A stretch of 56,696 nucleotides of DNA from Chlorobiota bacterium (GTDB lineage: Bacteria > Bacteroidota > Ignavibacteria > Kapaibacteriales > UBA961), in contig BJGZ01000014.1 in NCBI GenBank assembly GCA_014191195.1, positions 1 to 56,696 on the forward strand. The letters are read 5' to 3'. This document shows positions 24,484 through 33,721 of this stretch, in pieces (position 1 is the stretch's first letter; every line of letters begins with the position of its first letter). The translations under genes were made by a program, and so were the position numbers. The notes beneath the pieces were generated by a model that ran no database searches, had not been told where the DNA came from, and was given only the letters and a program-made list of their open reading frames with translations.

Positions 24484-27400
24484 ATGAATACAAATCCTAT
24501 AGAAAAAGGATATGAGGATATTATTAAAAGGCTTGAAGAAGTTCAACATTCAGAGCTGATTAATAATACTATTTCTGGATTACTTATTGGTATTTCATAT
24601 ATATCTATTATTGTTCTCTTTTTTTCTGCATTAGAAGCTATAGCTCAAGGTAATATTCAAACAAGAACAACATTATTTTATACATCGGTAATATTGTCTA
24701 TTGTAGCCCTTGGTTCTCATGTATTCCCATCTATCATGTTATTAATCGGCATTGCAAAAAAAGATACATTATATCAATTAGCTAAAAGAGTTGGAGATGT
24801 GTACAGCGATATTCGAGACATTTTGCTGAATGCAATGCAATTATTAGAATTTAATAAGCAAGGAACATCTAAAGAACTTGTATATGCTGCATTTTCATAT
24901 GCATCATCATTAACAAAAGGGAAAGATTTTTCTGTAATACTTAATCATGAAAAGAAAAAAAGGGCATTTCTTTTTTTTATACTATCAATAGTTATATCAT
25001 CAATAAGTATTGTTGGGGTTCAATCTCTTCAATCTTCATTGTATAGGCTTTGGAATCATGATACATCATTTGTTCCACCTGCACCATTCTATTTAACGAT
25101 ATCTCCCCTTAATAAAGAACAATTAAGAGGTGAGAAAGCACGTATTTCTATCACTGTACACGGAACTATGCCTGCTTCTGTTTTTCTGATGCTAAAGCAA
25201 GGTAAACAACAAAACTTCGAAAAATTTCAATTACAAGCAGATTCTACTAATGTATATACCTATCAGATAGAATCACTTAAACAAAGTGTAGAGTTTTATG
25301 GAATGTCAGACTGGTTAAATGAACCAGTACAGACAGCCATTGGGAAGATCACCGTGATTGATAGACCTCAGATACGTTCTATCTCAGGAACCGTTCAACC
25401 ACCAGCATATAGTAAACAAGCATCAAAAACAATAAATGAACAAAATGCAGATATCATAAGTCTTATTGGTACTACAGTTCGATTATCTGTAGTTTCAAGC
25501 AAAGAAATAAGCAAAGCATCAATCATTGTATTGTATCCATCATATAATCAAAAAGATACTGTGAATGGCAGTAAAGCCAAAAGATATGATACTGTTAGAA
25601 TAGCATTACAAGGAGAATCAAGGGTTGCAAATGGAGGATTTACAGTTAAAAAAGATGGTGAATATTATATCGAAATTAAAGACAAAGATGGAAGAATAAA
25701 TGAAGATCCACTCCATTATTCAATAACTACCATTCGTGATAATTTTCCCATTATTACATTGATAGAGCCAAATCATGATATTACCGTAAATGAACAAGCA
25801 TTATTACCTATTTCTCTTCAAATTGCAGATGATTATGGATTTTCATCATTAAAACTGTGGTATAGATTAGCTGAATCCAAATATGCTCCAGAGTCCAAAA
25901 GTTTTAGTTCTCTAAGTATTCCTATTCCAAATGGTACTGTAAGCGCAGATATACCTTATGTGTGGGATATAAATCAAGCTGGAATTGCCCCAAGTGATCG
26001 ATATGAATTCTATTGTGAAATTATAGACAATGATATTATTACTGGTCCAAAATCTTCAAGAACATCAATTATCAGTGTTCGATTACCATCATTAGACGAA
26101 GTATTGTCTAATGCAGATTCAGTACAAGATAATGCAGTGAAAGATCTGGAAAAAACAGCTGCTGAAGCAAAAGAAATCTCTAAAGAATTGGATGAATTAC
26201 AAAGAGAAATGCTGAAGCAACAACAAAATATGGATTGGAAAGATGCAAAAAAAGTAGAAAATCTGATGAAAAAGCAAGAAAATCTTCAGAAAAAAATGGA
26301 TCAGATAGATCAAAAATTGCAAGATATCACCGAAAAGTTGCAGGATAACAATGCGATTTCACCAGAAACAATGGAGCAATATAAAGAGCTTCAAAAACTG
26401 ATGCGAGAAGTAAATTCTCCTGAACTGCGGAAAGCAATGGAAGAAATGCAAAAAGCCATGCAACAATTAAGTCCTGAACAAATTCAACAAGCAATGAAAC
26501 AAATGAAATTCAATGAAGAAGAATTTAGGAAGGGAATTGAAAGAACAATGAATATTTTAAAGCGTTTACAAGCAGAACAAAAAACAGATGCTTTGCTTAA
26601 AAGAGCTGAAAAATTAGCAGAACAACAAGAACAATTGGCCAAAAAGACGGAAAACACAAATCCATCTAATCAAGCAGAAAAAAAAGCTAATGAATTAGAA
26701 AACAAAGCATTGCAGCAAGACTTAAAAGATATGGCAAAAGAACTTAAAGATCTTGAACAATTAATGAAAGATCTTGCTCAACAAATGCCCATGAAAGAAC
26801 TGGAAAAAGCAAAAGAGGAATTAGCTGAGCAAGAAACATCTCAAGAAATGCAAGAAGCTTCTGATGAAATGCAAAAAGGGGATATGAAAAAGTCTGCTCA
26901 AAAGCAGAAAAAAGCTGCGCAAAATGTTAAGAAATTTGCCCAACAAATGAAAAAGCTAAAGCAAGAGATGAAAAAAAATATGAATAAAGAAGCCATCAGG
27001 CAAATGCAGAAATCATTGCAAGATGCTTTAAGTATGTCTAAACAAGAAGAAGCCCAAAAACAGAAAACAGAATCATTAGATTTTAATTCTAATCAATTAC
27101 AAAAAGCAGCCCAAGACCAAGCGCAATTGCAAGATCAATTAGCAAATATGGCTGCCCAAATGATGCAATTGGCACAAAAGACAACAAAAGTAAGTCCTGA
27201 AATGGTAAAAGAGATGTCTAATGCTATGCAAGAAATGCAAAAAGCATCTGAACAATTATCTCAAAGAAATCCTTCGAATGCTGCTCAATCTCAAATGGCT
27301 GCTATGAGTTCATTAAATAAAGCATCCATTCAAATGCAAGATGCCTTAAATAAGATGAAAGGTGAAGGTGATGGATCTTGTGATAATCCCGGAGGGCAGG

Positions 27401-27975
27401 GCCAAGCAAAAGCAGGCAGTGGAGGTATGATGCAACAATTGCAGAAAATGGCAGGTATGCAGCAACAGATTAATTCAGGAATGCCACAACCTGGACAAGA
27501 TGGAAGTTTGTCTCCGCAACAACAACAGCAATTAGCTCGATTAGCAGGGCAACAAGGTAAAGCTCAACAAGCTATGGAAGAATTAGCCAAACAACAAACT
27601 GATCCAACTGGTAAAAGAAAATCATTAGGTGATTTAAAGAAAATTGCAGATGAAATGCGAGAGATTGTTGCTGATATGGAAAGTGGAATCATCACTCCAG
27701 AAACTAGAAGAAGACAAGAAAGGATTTTGTCTAGGTTATTAGATGCTTCTAGATCTATGAATGAAAGAGATTATGATAAAGACAGAGAATCCAGAAGTGG
27801 ACAAGATATAACTGTAAAAAGTCCTCCGCAGTTAAATCTTAGCTCTCCAGAAGGAAGAAATAAAGCAATGCAAGATGTGCTTAGATCTTTAGGAAAAGGG
27901 TATACAAAAGACTATGAAATTCTTATCAGACAATATTTTGACCGCTTACAAACTAAACGTACTGTGTTACAATAA
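24484..27975 (+). CDS. DUF4175-type giant membrane-anchored coiled-coil protein
   Basis: This 1163-residue protein has two transmembrane helices near the N-terminus (about residues 31-50 and 62-90) and a third at about 158-180. A periplasmic beta-rich part (to about 530) follows, then a very long coiled coil (about 540-900) and a Gln/Met/Lys-rich low-complexity part to the end. It matches DUF4175-type proteins of Bacteroidota and relatives, whose function is unknown. The region 26100-27600 is rich in CAA and AAA codons. The stop overlaps the start of the next gene as TAATG. Confidence 0.8.
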   Translation: MNTNPIEKGYEDIIKRLEEVQHSELINNTISGLLIGISYISIIVLFFSALEAIAQGNIQTRTTLFYTSVILSIVALGSHVFPSIMLLIGIAKKDTLYQLAKRVGDVYSDIRDILLNAMQLLEFNKQGTSKELVYAAFSYASSLTKGKDFSVILNHEKKKRAFLFFILSIVISSISIVGVQSLQSSLYRLWNHDTSFVPPAPFYLTISPLNKEQLRGEKARISITVHGTMPASVFLMLKQGKQQNFEKFQLQADSTNVYTYQIESLKQSVEFYGMSDWLNEPVQTAIGKITVIDRPQIRSISGTVQPPAYSKQASKTINEQNADIISLIGTTVRLSVVSSKEISKASIIVLYPSYNQKDTVNGSKAKRYDTVRIALQGESRVANGGFTVKKDGEYYIEIKDKDGRINEDPLHYSITTIRDNFPIITLIEPNHDITVNEQALLPISLQIADDYGFSSLKLWYRLAESKYAPESKSFSSLSIPIPNGTVSADIPYVWDINQAGIAPSDRYEFYCEIIDNDIITGPKSSRTSIISVRLPSLDEVLSNADSVQDNAVKDLEKTAAEAKEISKELDELQREMLKQQQNMDWKDAKKVENLMKKQENLQKKMDQIDQKLQDITEKLQDNNAISPETMEQYKELQKLMREVNSPELRKAMEEMQKAMQQLSPEQIQQAMKQMKFNEEEFRKGIERTMNILKRLQAEQKTDALLKRAEKLAEQQEQLAKKTENTNPSNQAEKKANELENKALQQDLKDMAKELKDLEQLMKDLAQQMPMKELEKAKEELAEQETSQEMQEASDEMQKGDMKKSAQKQKKAAQNVKKFAQQMKKLKQEMKKNMNKEAIRQMQKSLQDALSMSKQEEAQKQKTESLDFNSNQLQKAAQDQAQLQDQLANMAAQMMQLAQKTTKVSPEMVKEMSNAMQEMQKASEQLSQRNPSNAAQSQMAAMSSLNKASIQMQDALNKMKGEGDGSCDNPGGQGQAKAGSGGMMQQLQKMAGMQQQINSGMPQPGQDGSLSPQQQQQLARLAGQQGKAQQAMEELAKQQTDPTGKRKSLGDLKKIADEMREIVADMESGIITPETRRRQERILSRLLDASRSMNERDYDKDRESRSGQDITVKSPPQLNLSSPEGRNKAMQDVLRSLGKGYTKDYEILIRQYFDRLQTKRTVLQ

Positions 27976-28493
27976 TGCTATATAAAGTACATTATACTTT
28001 GCTTCTACCTTTATTGGCATGGATCTTTATCCATAGCGCTCAAAATATTAATGCCCAAAACCAAGGAAGAGTTATCTCTTTTTCACAAATTGATTCTTTG
28101 CTTCATAATACTGATGATACATTATATGTAATAAACTTTTGGGCAACATGGTGTAAGCCATGCGTTGAAGAATTACCAATATTTGAAGAAATTAATGCGA
28201 AGTATACAAATCAATCAGTAAAAGTTCTTTTAATTAGTTTGGATTTTATACAAGACAAAGAGAAAATTCTTCTTCCTTTCATAAAAAAGAAAGATATACA
28301 ATCCGAGATAGTATTATTAAAAGCTGAAAATCCAAATGAATGGATAGATAAAGTTGATAGTGAGTGGAGTGGTGCTTTACCAGCTACTTTACTGATTAAT
28401 AATCAAAAAAAAATCCGCAAATTCTTTGAAAAACAATTTAAACATGAAGAATTACAAGATATTATTACACAATTATTAAAGAGTGAATTATGA
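27975..28493 (+). CDS. TlpA-like exported thioredoxin-fold protein
   Basis: This 172-residue protein has a Sec signal ending INAQ and a thioredoxin fold with active site NFWATWCKPCVEELP, followed by the helix/strand ISLDFIQDKEK and a cis-proline-type GALPATLL. TlpA/ResA-like proteins reduce periplasmic disulfides, for example in cytochrome c maturation; the substrate here is unknown. The start shares a base with the preceding stop (TAATG), and its end overlaps the next gene. Confidence 0.85.
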   Translation: MLYKVHYTLLLPLLAWIFIHSAQNINAQNQGRVISFSQIDSLLHNTDDTLYVINFWATWCKPCVEELPIFEEINAKYTNQSVKVLLISLDFIQDKEKILLPFIKKKDIQSEIVLLKAENPNEWIDKVDSEWSGALPATLLINNQKKIRKFFEKQFKHEELQDIITQLLKSEL

Positions 28494-29098
28494 AAAAATT
28501 ATGGTTTTTTTCTCTTCTATTATGTTGCTTAACATGTGCTCACATATATGCTGCTGATGGATTAAAAGTAGGGGATATCGCTGCTGATTTTTCTCTGAAA
28601 AATGTTGATGGATCGATGATTAGCCTAAAAGATTATTCCTCATCAAAAGGTATTATTCTCATTTTTACATGTAATCATTGCCCATTTTCAAAAGCATATG
28701 AAGATCGCATTATTCAAATCAATAAAATGTATGCAGAAAAAGGATGTCCTGTTATTGCTATTAATCCAAATGATGAAGTATCTGTACCAGAAGATTCATA
28801 TGATAATATGAAAATCAGAGCTAAAGAAAAGGGTTTTGTTTTCCCATATATTCAAGATGCCACTCAGCAAATTGCTAAAACATATGGCGCAACAAGAACA
28901 CCACATGTGTATGTGTTAAAGAATAACTCTGGAGTGTTTTCTATTGCATATATAGGTGCAATTGATGATAATCATAGTGATGCAGAGAATGTAAAAGAAA
29001 AATATCTAGTAAATGCAATAGAATCTTTAATGCAAAATAAACCAGCAAGTCCAGATTTTACTAAAGCAATCGGTTGCTCAATTAAATGGAAAAAGTAA
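28490..29098 (+). CDS. Exported redoxin with CxxC (AhpC/TSA-like)
   Basis: This 202-residue protein has a Sec signal ending IYAAD. A redoxin domain follows: VGDIAADFSLKNVDGSMISL, then the active-site region FTCNHCPFSKAYEDR with a CxxC (CNHC), INPNDE, and the cis-proline region GATRTPHVYVL. It is a thioredoxin-like redoxin rather than a classical peroxiredoxin. It overlaps the preceding gene by 4 bases (ATGA) and is followed by argH. Together with the TlpA-like protein it makes a two-gene periplasmic redox unit. Confidence 0.82.
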   Translation: MKKLWFFSLLLCCLTCAHIYAADGLKVGDIAADFSLKNVDGSMISLKDYSSSKGIILIFTCNHCPFSKAYEDRIIQINKMYAEKGCPVIAINPNDEVSVPEDSYDNMKIRAKEKGFVFPYIQDATQQIAKTYGATRTPHVYVLKNNSGVFSIAYIGAIDDNHSDAENVKEKYLVNAIESLMQNKPASPDFTKAIGCSIKWKK

Positions 29099-29127
29099 AT
29101 ATCTCTTCATCTATTGGTATTCAAACT

Positions 29128-30492
29128 ATGAAACTATGGGATAAAGGATATTCTGTTCATAAAGAGATCGAAGCTTTTACCATTGGTAAAGACTTGGAAT
29201 TCGATGTGTTTTTAGCACCATTTGATATACTTGGTTCGATTGCTCATGCAATAATGCTAAAACAAAAAGGACTTCTTACCAGTTCTGAACTCTCATCTAT
29301 TATCACTGTATTACATGAATTATATCATATCGTAGTACAAGAAGAATTTACAATTGACCAATCATGTGAAGATATTCATTCTTGGGTAGAATTAGTTCTT
29401 ACAAAGAAAATTGGTGAAGCAGGTAAAAGAATTCATACAGGAAGATCTAGAAATGATCAATCTTTATTGGATATAAAACTGTTCCTAAGACATCAACTTT
29501 TTCATCTTGCAAGTAGTGTTAAAGAAGCTGTTATGTCTTTATTACAACTTGGAGAACAATACAAGGATATCATTATTCCGGGATATACACATCTGCAAAT
29601 AGCTATGCCATCATCATTTGGTTTATGGTTTGGAGCTTATGCTGAATCATTAACCGATGATTTACTTACTGTTCAATCAGCATATAGATTTGTGAATAGA
29701 AATCCCTTAGGAAGTGCTGCAGGATATGGTTCATCATTCCCCTTAGATAGAACTTTAACGACAGATTTACTTGGTTTTGAAGGACTTAATATAAGTTCTG
29801 TTTATGCTCAAATGACAAGGGGCAAAAGTGAATTAATTGTTTCTAGAGCACTTTCGGGAATTGCCCAAAGTATTAGTAAAATGGCAATGGATATAACTTT
29901 ATATACTAGTCAAAACTTCGGATTTATGTCATTACCACAAGAGTTTACAACAGGCTCGAGTATCATGCCTCATAAAAAAAATCCAGATGTTTTCGAGTTA
30001 ATCAGAGCTAAATGTAATCGTATTAGTACTATTCATGTAGAAATTAGTGGAATTACTACAAATTTACCCTCGGGATATCACAGAGATTATCAGATAACAA
30101 AAGAAATACTGTTTCCTGCTTTTACAGAATTATCAACATGTATGTCATTATTAACAATAGCATTACAGAATAGTTCTTATCATCAAGGTATTACTCAAGA
30201 TAAAAAATATGAACTGATGTACACAGTTGATTCAGTAAATGAATTAGTTCAACAAGGGATTTCTTTTAGAGAAGCCTATATGCTGATTGGGCAAAAAGTT
30301 CAACAAGGAGAGTATCAGAAGCCAAAGCACATGAATACTACTCATATTGGTAGTATTAATAATCCTGGTTTGCAAGAAATTCGATCGTATTGTATAGCAG
30401 AATACAGCAAGTTTAATTTTGAAAAAGCAGAATCAGCAGAAAAACAATTATTAGATAAAAGATTTATACAAACACAGTATCTTGTTGATTAA
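29128..30492 (+). CDS. argH: Argininosuccinate lyase
   Basis: This enzyme of about 454 residues splits argininosuccinate to arginine and fumarate. It carries the fumarase/ASL signature GSSIMPHKKNPD (about residue 285), the motif HTGRSRNDQ, GYTHLQIAMP with the catalytic His, and the fold's conserved helices. I favour the ATG at 29128 (MKLWDKGY), close to the usual family start. The ATG at 29086 would add 14 residues overlapping the redoxin gene by 13 bases. No other arginine gene is in the window, so it is either displaced from its pathway or simply co-transcribed. The MBL-fold gene starts 1 base after its stop. Confidence 0.9.
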   Translation: MKLWDKGYSVHKEIEAFTIGKDLEFDVFLAPFDILGSIAHAIMLKQKGLLTSSELSSIITVLHELYHIVVQEEFTIDQSCEDIHSWVELVLTKKIGEAGKRIHTGRSRNDQSLLDIKLFLRHQLFHLASSVKEAVMSLLQLGEQYKDIIIPGYTHLQIAMPSSFGLWFGAYAESLTDDLLTVQSAYRFVNRNPLGSAAGYGSSFPLDRTLTTDLLGFEGLNISSVYAQMTRGKSELIVSRALSGIAQSISKMAMDITLYTSQNFGFMSLPQEFTTGSSIMPHKKNPDVFELIRAKCNRISTIHVEISGITTNLPSGYHRDYQITKEILFPAFTELSTCMSLLTIALQNSSYHQGITQDKKYELMYTVDSVNELVQQGISFREAYMLIGQKVQQGEYQKPKHMNTTHIGSINNPGLQEIRSYCIAEYSKFNFEKAESAEKQLLDKRFIQTQYLVD

Positions 30493-30493
30493 T

Positions 30494-31342
30494 ATGAAGA
30501 TAGGAAAATTTACTATACAGCATTTTGAAACAGGTGATTTTGCATTAGATGGTGGTGCAATGTTTGGAGTTGTTCCAAAACCTCTGTGGTCTAAGGCATA
30601 TAATTCTGGTGATGAATTAAATCGGATACCTATGACAGCAAGGGGCTTGCTTATTCAATATGAAGATAGAAGAATCATTGTAGATACTGGATGTGGTAGT
30701 AAAATGCCATTAAAACTACAAAATATATATAATGTTGATTATACAAGAGCTTCAATTCAGGCATCTTTGGAACTACATAATCTTAAAGCAGAGGATATTA
30801 CAGATATAATATTTACTCATTTACATTTTGATCATTCTGGCGGTTCTACGTATAGAACAGAAACTGGAGAAATTGTGCCAATGTTTCCGAATGCACAACA
30901 TTATGTACAAAAAGATCATCTGTCATGGGCAAGAAATCCCACAGATAAAGATAGAGCTTCTTTTATGCCTGAAAACTGGGAGCCCATTATACACAATGGA
31001 ATGATGGAGATATTAGATGGTCCTGGCGAATTATTCCCAGGTTTATCGGTACAAACATTACATGGCCATACGCAAGCTTTACAAATGGTTACAGTTACCG
31101 ATGATATTCAAACCTTAATATTTCCTGCAGATTTATTGCCTACAGCAGCACATATACCAGTGCCATATGTTATGGGTTATGATAATTTCCCTTTAATATC
31201 TATGGAAGAAAAACATAGGATTTTAACTAAAGCAGTAGAAGAAAAATGGATAATATGCTTTGAGCATGATGCATTTATCCCAGCAGGTTACATAAAGCAT
31301 ACTGATAAAGGTTTTGCATTAGCAGAAAAAGTGGAGTTATAA
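30494..31342 (+). CDS. MBL-fold metallo-hydrolase
   Basis: This metallo-beta-lactamase-fold hydrolase of about 282 residues has metal ligands in FTHLHFDHSGG (HxHxDH), plus LHGHTQA, IFPADLLP and FEHDAFIP supplying the further ligands. The pattern is close to lactonase/hydroxyacylglutathione hydrolase-like enzymes that act on esters, lactones or thioesters. The substrate is not deducible. I start it at the ATG at 30494, one base after argH; the TTG at 30482 is in frame but would overlap argH. Confidence 0.83.
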   Translation: MKIGKFTIQHFETGDFALDGGAMFGVVPKPLWSKAYNSGDELNRIPMTARGLLIQYEDRRIIVDTGCGSKMPLKLQNIYNVDYTRASIQASLELHNLKAEDITDIIFTHLHFDHSGGSTYRTETGEIVPMFPNAQHYVQKDHLSWARNPTDKDRASFMPENWEPIIHNGMMEILDGPGELFPGLSVQTLHGHTQALQMVTVTDDIQTLIFPADLLPTAAHIPVPYVMGYDNFPLISMEEKHRILTKAVEEKWIICFEHDAFIPAGYIKHTDKGFALAEKVEL

Positions 31343-31343
31343 T

Positions 31344-31763
31344 GTGAATGCATATGATAATGAAGATAATTTTGAGTTTGAACAATCAATTGCAACATAT
31401 CAAAAAGCAGTATTTCACGATAAGCAGTATATTCAATTGTGTCAATCTGGTGATATTTTCCCCCAAAAAGGAAAAAATTTCTATTTTGATGAAGATGTCC
31501 AAATAGCTGTATTCAGAGATAATCATGAATTATTTGCAGTCTCTAATATATGTCCACATCAATATGCAGCTGTAATATGCAATGGATTTTTGGAAGAAAA
31601 AACAGTGACATGTCCACTACATGGATGGATATATTCATTAGAATCTGGCAAAGCACTCGGAAGTAATGCACGATTACTTACATATCATATATTTGAAGAT
31701 GAAGGATTAGTGTGGTTAGAACAACCAAAAAAAACTCGTCCATTGTGGTTGGAAAATTTCTGA
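31344..31763 (+). CDS. Rieske [2Fe-2S] small protein
   Basis: This 139-residue protein has the Rieske cluster motif: CPH in SNICPHQYAAVICNG and CPLHGW in VTCPLHGWIYSLESG (CxH...CxxH). It resembles small NirD-like or dioxygenase-associated ferredoxins and lacks a membrane anchor or signal. It starts at a GTG (31344) preceded by GGAG at about 31333-31336; the MBL gene stop (TAA 31340-31342) lies directly before it. An electron-transfer role is likely but its partner is unknown; QueG is directly downstream. Confidence 0.82.
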   Translation: MNAYDNEDNFEFEQSIATYQKAVFHDKQYIQLCQSGDIFPQKGKNFYFDEDVQIAVFRDNHELFAVSNICPHQYAAVICNGFLEEKTVTCPLHGWIYSLESGKALGSNARLLTYHIFEDEGLVWLEQPKKTRPLWLENF

Positions 31764-31775
31764 TTGGTACATTAT

Positions 31776-32744
31776 ATGTTTTCTGATACATCAATACAGC
31801 AATATTCGGAATTCATTAAAGAAAAAGCTATTTCAATAGGTTTCGATCTAGTTGGCATTGCCAATGTAGAAGAATTCAATCAAGAATTTTCTCATTTTCA
31901 GGAATGGATTAATGCTGGCTATCATGGTTCAATGGGGTATATGGCCACACAGCAAGAGAAAAGAAAAGATATTACACTCATTTTACCAGAGGCAGAATCT
32001 GTTATTGTAGTTGGACTAAATTATTATACAGATGTTAAGCATACAGGTGATTGTACACAAGGGAAAATATCTCGATATGCTTGGGGTACAGATTATCATG
32101 AAATATTACCAGCAATGATGCAATCATTATCTAAAGAGCTTACTGAATTAGTGCCAAATTCGCAGCATAAATTTTATGTAGATACTGGCCCGATATTAGA
32201 AAAACAATGGGCAATTAAAGCAGGACTTGGCTGGCAGGGTAAACATTCAAATATCATTAATCGAGAAATAGGATCTTGGTTTTTTATTGGGGTAATAATT
32301 TCAACAATTCCACTATCAGCAAGCAAACCAATCACAGACTATTGTGGAACATGTACTGCCTGCATAGATGCATGCCCAACACATGCGATCATTGAACCAT
32401 ATAAGGTTGATGCAACAAAATGCATATCATATTGGACAATTGAAACGAAGCCAGATATACAAATTCCTGATGCCATCTCAGAAAATCTACAACAGTGGGT
32501 ATTCGGATGTGATATATGTCAAGAAGTGTGCCCATGGAATACATTCCAAAAAGAAACAAACAAAGAACTGTTTTTCCCAAGAAATAATGAGATATCCTTG
32601 TCACTAGATGCAATCGCATCTATGACACAAGAAGAATTTTCGACTAGATTTAAAAAAAGTCCGATTAAAAGAACGAAACTTGCTGGCTTGAAAAGAAATG
32701 CTGAAGCGCTACTAAGTAATAATACAAAAGACAATCCACTATGA
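31776..32744 (+). CDS. queG: Epoxyqueuosine reductase
   Basis: This cobalamin and iron-sulfur enzyme of about 322 residues performs the last step of queuosine tRNA modification, reducing epoxyqueuosine. It shows the N-terminal FDLVGIANVE segment, then the GMGYMATQ-like loop, LEKQWAIKAGLGWQGKH, and two 4Fe-4S motifs: CGTCTACIDACP with CI, and CDICQEVCPW. I start at the ATG at 31776, as the frame's TTG at 31764 is less likely. It overlaps the pirin gene by 4 bases. Confidence 0.92.
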   Translation: MFSDTSIQQYSEFIKEKAISIGFDLVGIANVEEFNQEFSHFQEWINAGYHGSMGYMATQQEKRKDITLILPEAESVIVVGLNYYTDVKHTGDCTQGKISRYAWGTDYHEILPAMMQSLSKELTELVPNSQHKFYVDTGPILEKQWAIKAGLGWQGKHSNIINREIGSWFFIGVIISTIPLSASKPITDYCGTCTACIDACPTHAIIEPYKVDATKCISYWTIETKPDIQIPDAISENLQQWVFGCDICQEVCPWNTFQKETNKELFFPRNNEISLSLDAIASMTQEEFSTRFKKSPIKRTKLAGLKRNAEALLSNNTKDNPL

Positions 32745-33598
32745 TAAGAACAATACAAAAAATAGAGCAATCCATGATTATTAATGAAGGTGGATTGCAG
32801 ATGAAACAACCTTTGCCAACCAATAGTTTAAAAGAAATTGATCCATTTGTATTATTACATCATCATGGACCAATGCAATGTGAAAAAGGATTCGAATTAC
32901 CTTTTGGGGCGCATCCACATCGGGGATTTGAAACAGTAACTATCATTTATAATGGTGATATCGAACATAAGGATTCATTAGGTACATCAAGTATTATTCG
33001 TACCGGTGGTATTCAGTGGATGACAGCAGGTTCAGGCATCATTCATTCAGAAAATGTATCTGAATCATTTAAAGAGAATGGTGGTGAATTAGAAATTATA
33101 CAATTATGGATTAATTTGCCATCCACCTTAAAAATGACTCCTCCTGTATATCAGGGTATTCAATCGGAACAATTGCCTTTAATATCTTTGAATCAGCATG
33201 CTATAATGACATTGATAAGTGGTACTTATAATTCGGTACAAAGCCCAGTAATTTCTATAACAGATATTTTTTTATCAACAATATCAATACTAGAAAACAC
33301 ACACATTCAGCTTCAAGTACCTGAAACTTTATCTATTCTTTTTTATGTGAAAAAAGGAAATGTTCAGATTCAAAATGAAAATATCATGCAGCATTCACTC
33401 ATACATTTCAATGATAAAGGTAATACAATAATTTTTGATGCTTCAGAAGGTACTGAAATCCTTTTTGGATATGGAAATCCATATCATGAACCAATTGTAG
33501 TTCGAGGCCCATTTGTTATGAATTCTTTCAATGAAATTAATCAAGCAATTGATGATTATCATGCAGGAAATATGGGTAATATAGATCTATCTCTTTAA
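32741..33598 (+). CDS. Pirin-family protein
   Basis: This 285-residue bicupin of the pirin family has the N-terminal cupin with metal-binding histidines in GAHPHRGFETVTIIYNG, DIEHKDSLG and GSGIIHSE. The C-terminal cupin is more diverged. Family members bind Fe and some show quercetinase activity or act as transcriptional co-regulators, so the role here is open. It overlaps queG by 4 bases (ATGA) and ends the nine-gene run. Confidence 0.88.
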   Translation: MIRTIQKIEQSMIINEGGLQMKQPLPTNSLKEIDPFVLLHHHGPMQCEKGFELPFGAHPHRGFETVTIIYNGDIEHKDSLGTSSIIRTGGIQWMTAGSGIIHSENVSESFKENGGELEIIQLWINLPSTLKMTPPVYQGIQSEQLPLISLNQHAIMTLISGTYNSVQSPVISITDIFLSTISILENTHIQLQVPETLSILFYVKKGNVQIQNENIMQHSLIHFNDKGNTIIFDASEGTEILFGYGNPYHEPIVVRGPFVMNSFNEINQAIDDYHAGNMGNIDLSL

Positions 33599-33721
33599 CT
33601 ATTATACATTTTTACATAGAAATAAATTATTTACTTAGTATCTTAAAAAAAACAATGTTTTTAATACTAAAGATATTTGTATTTTTGAAGTGCAGCATAT
33701 ATCCAACCCCACGAAACATCT

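Noticed and set aside
26100-27600. Low-complexity CAA/AAA-rich DNA as a tandem repeat array
   Set aside because: It is the coding sequence of a Gln/Lys-rich coiled coil; no fixed nucleotide repeat unit is present.
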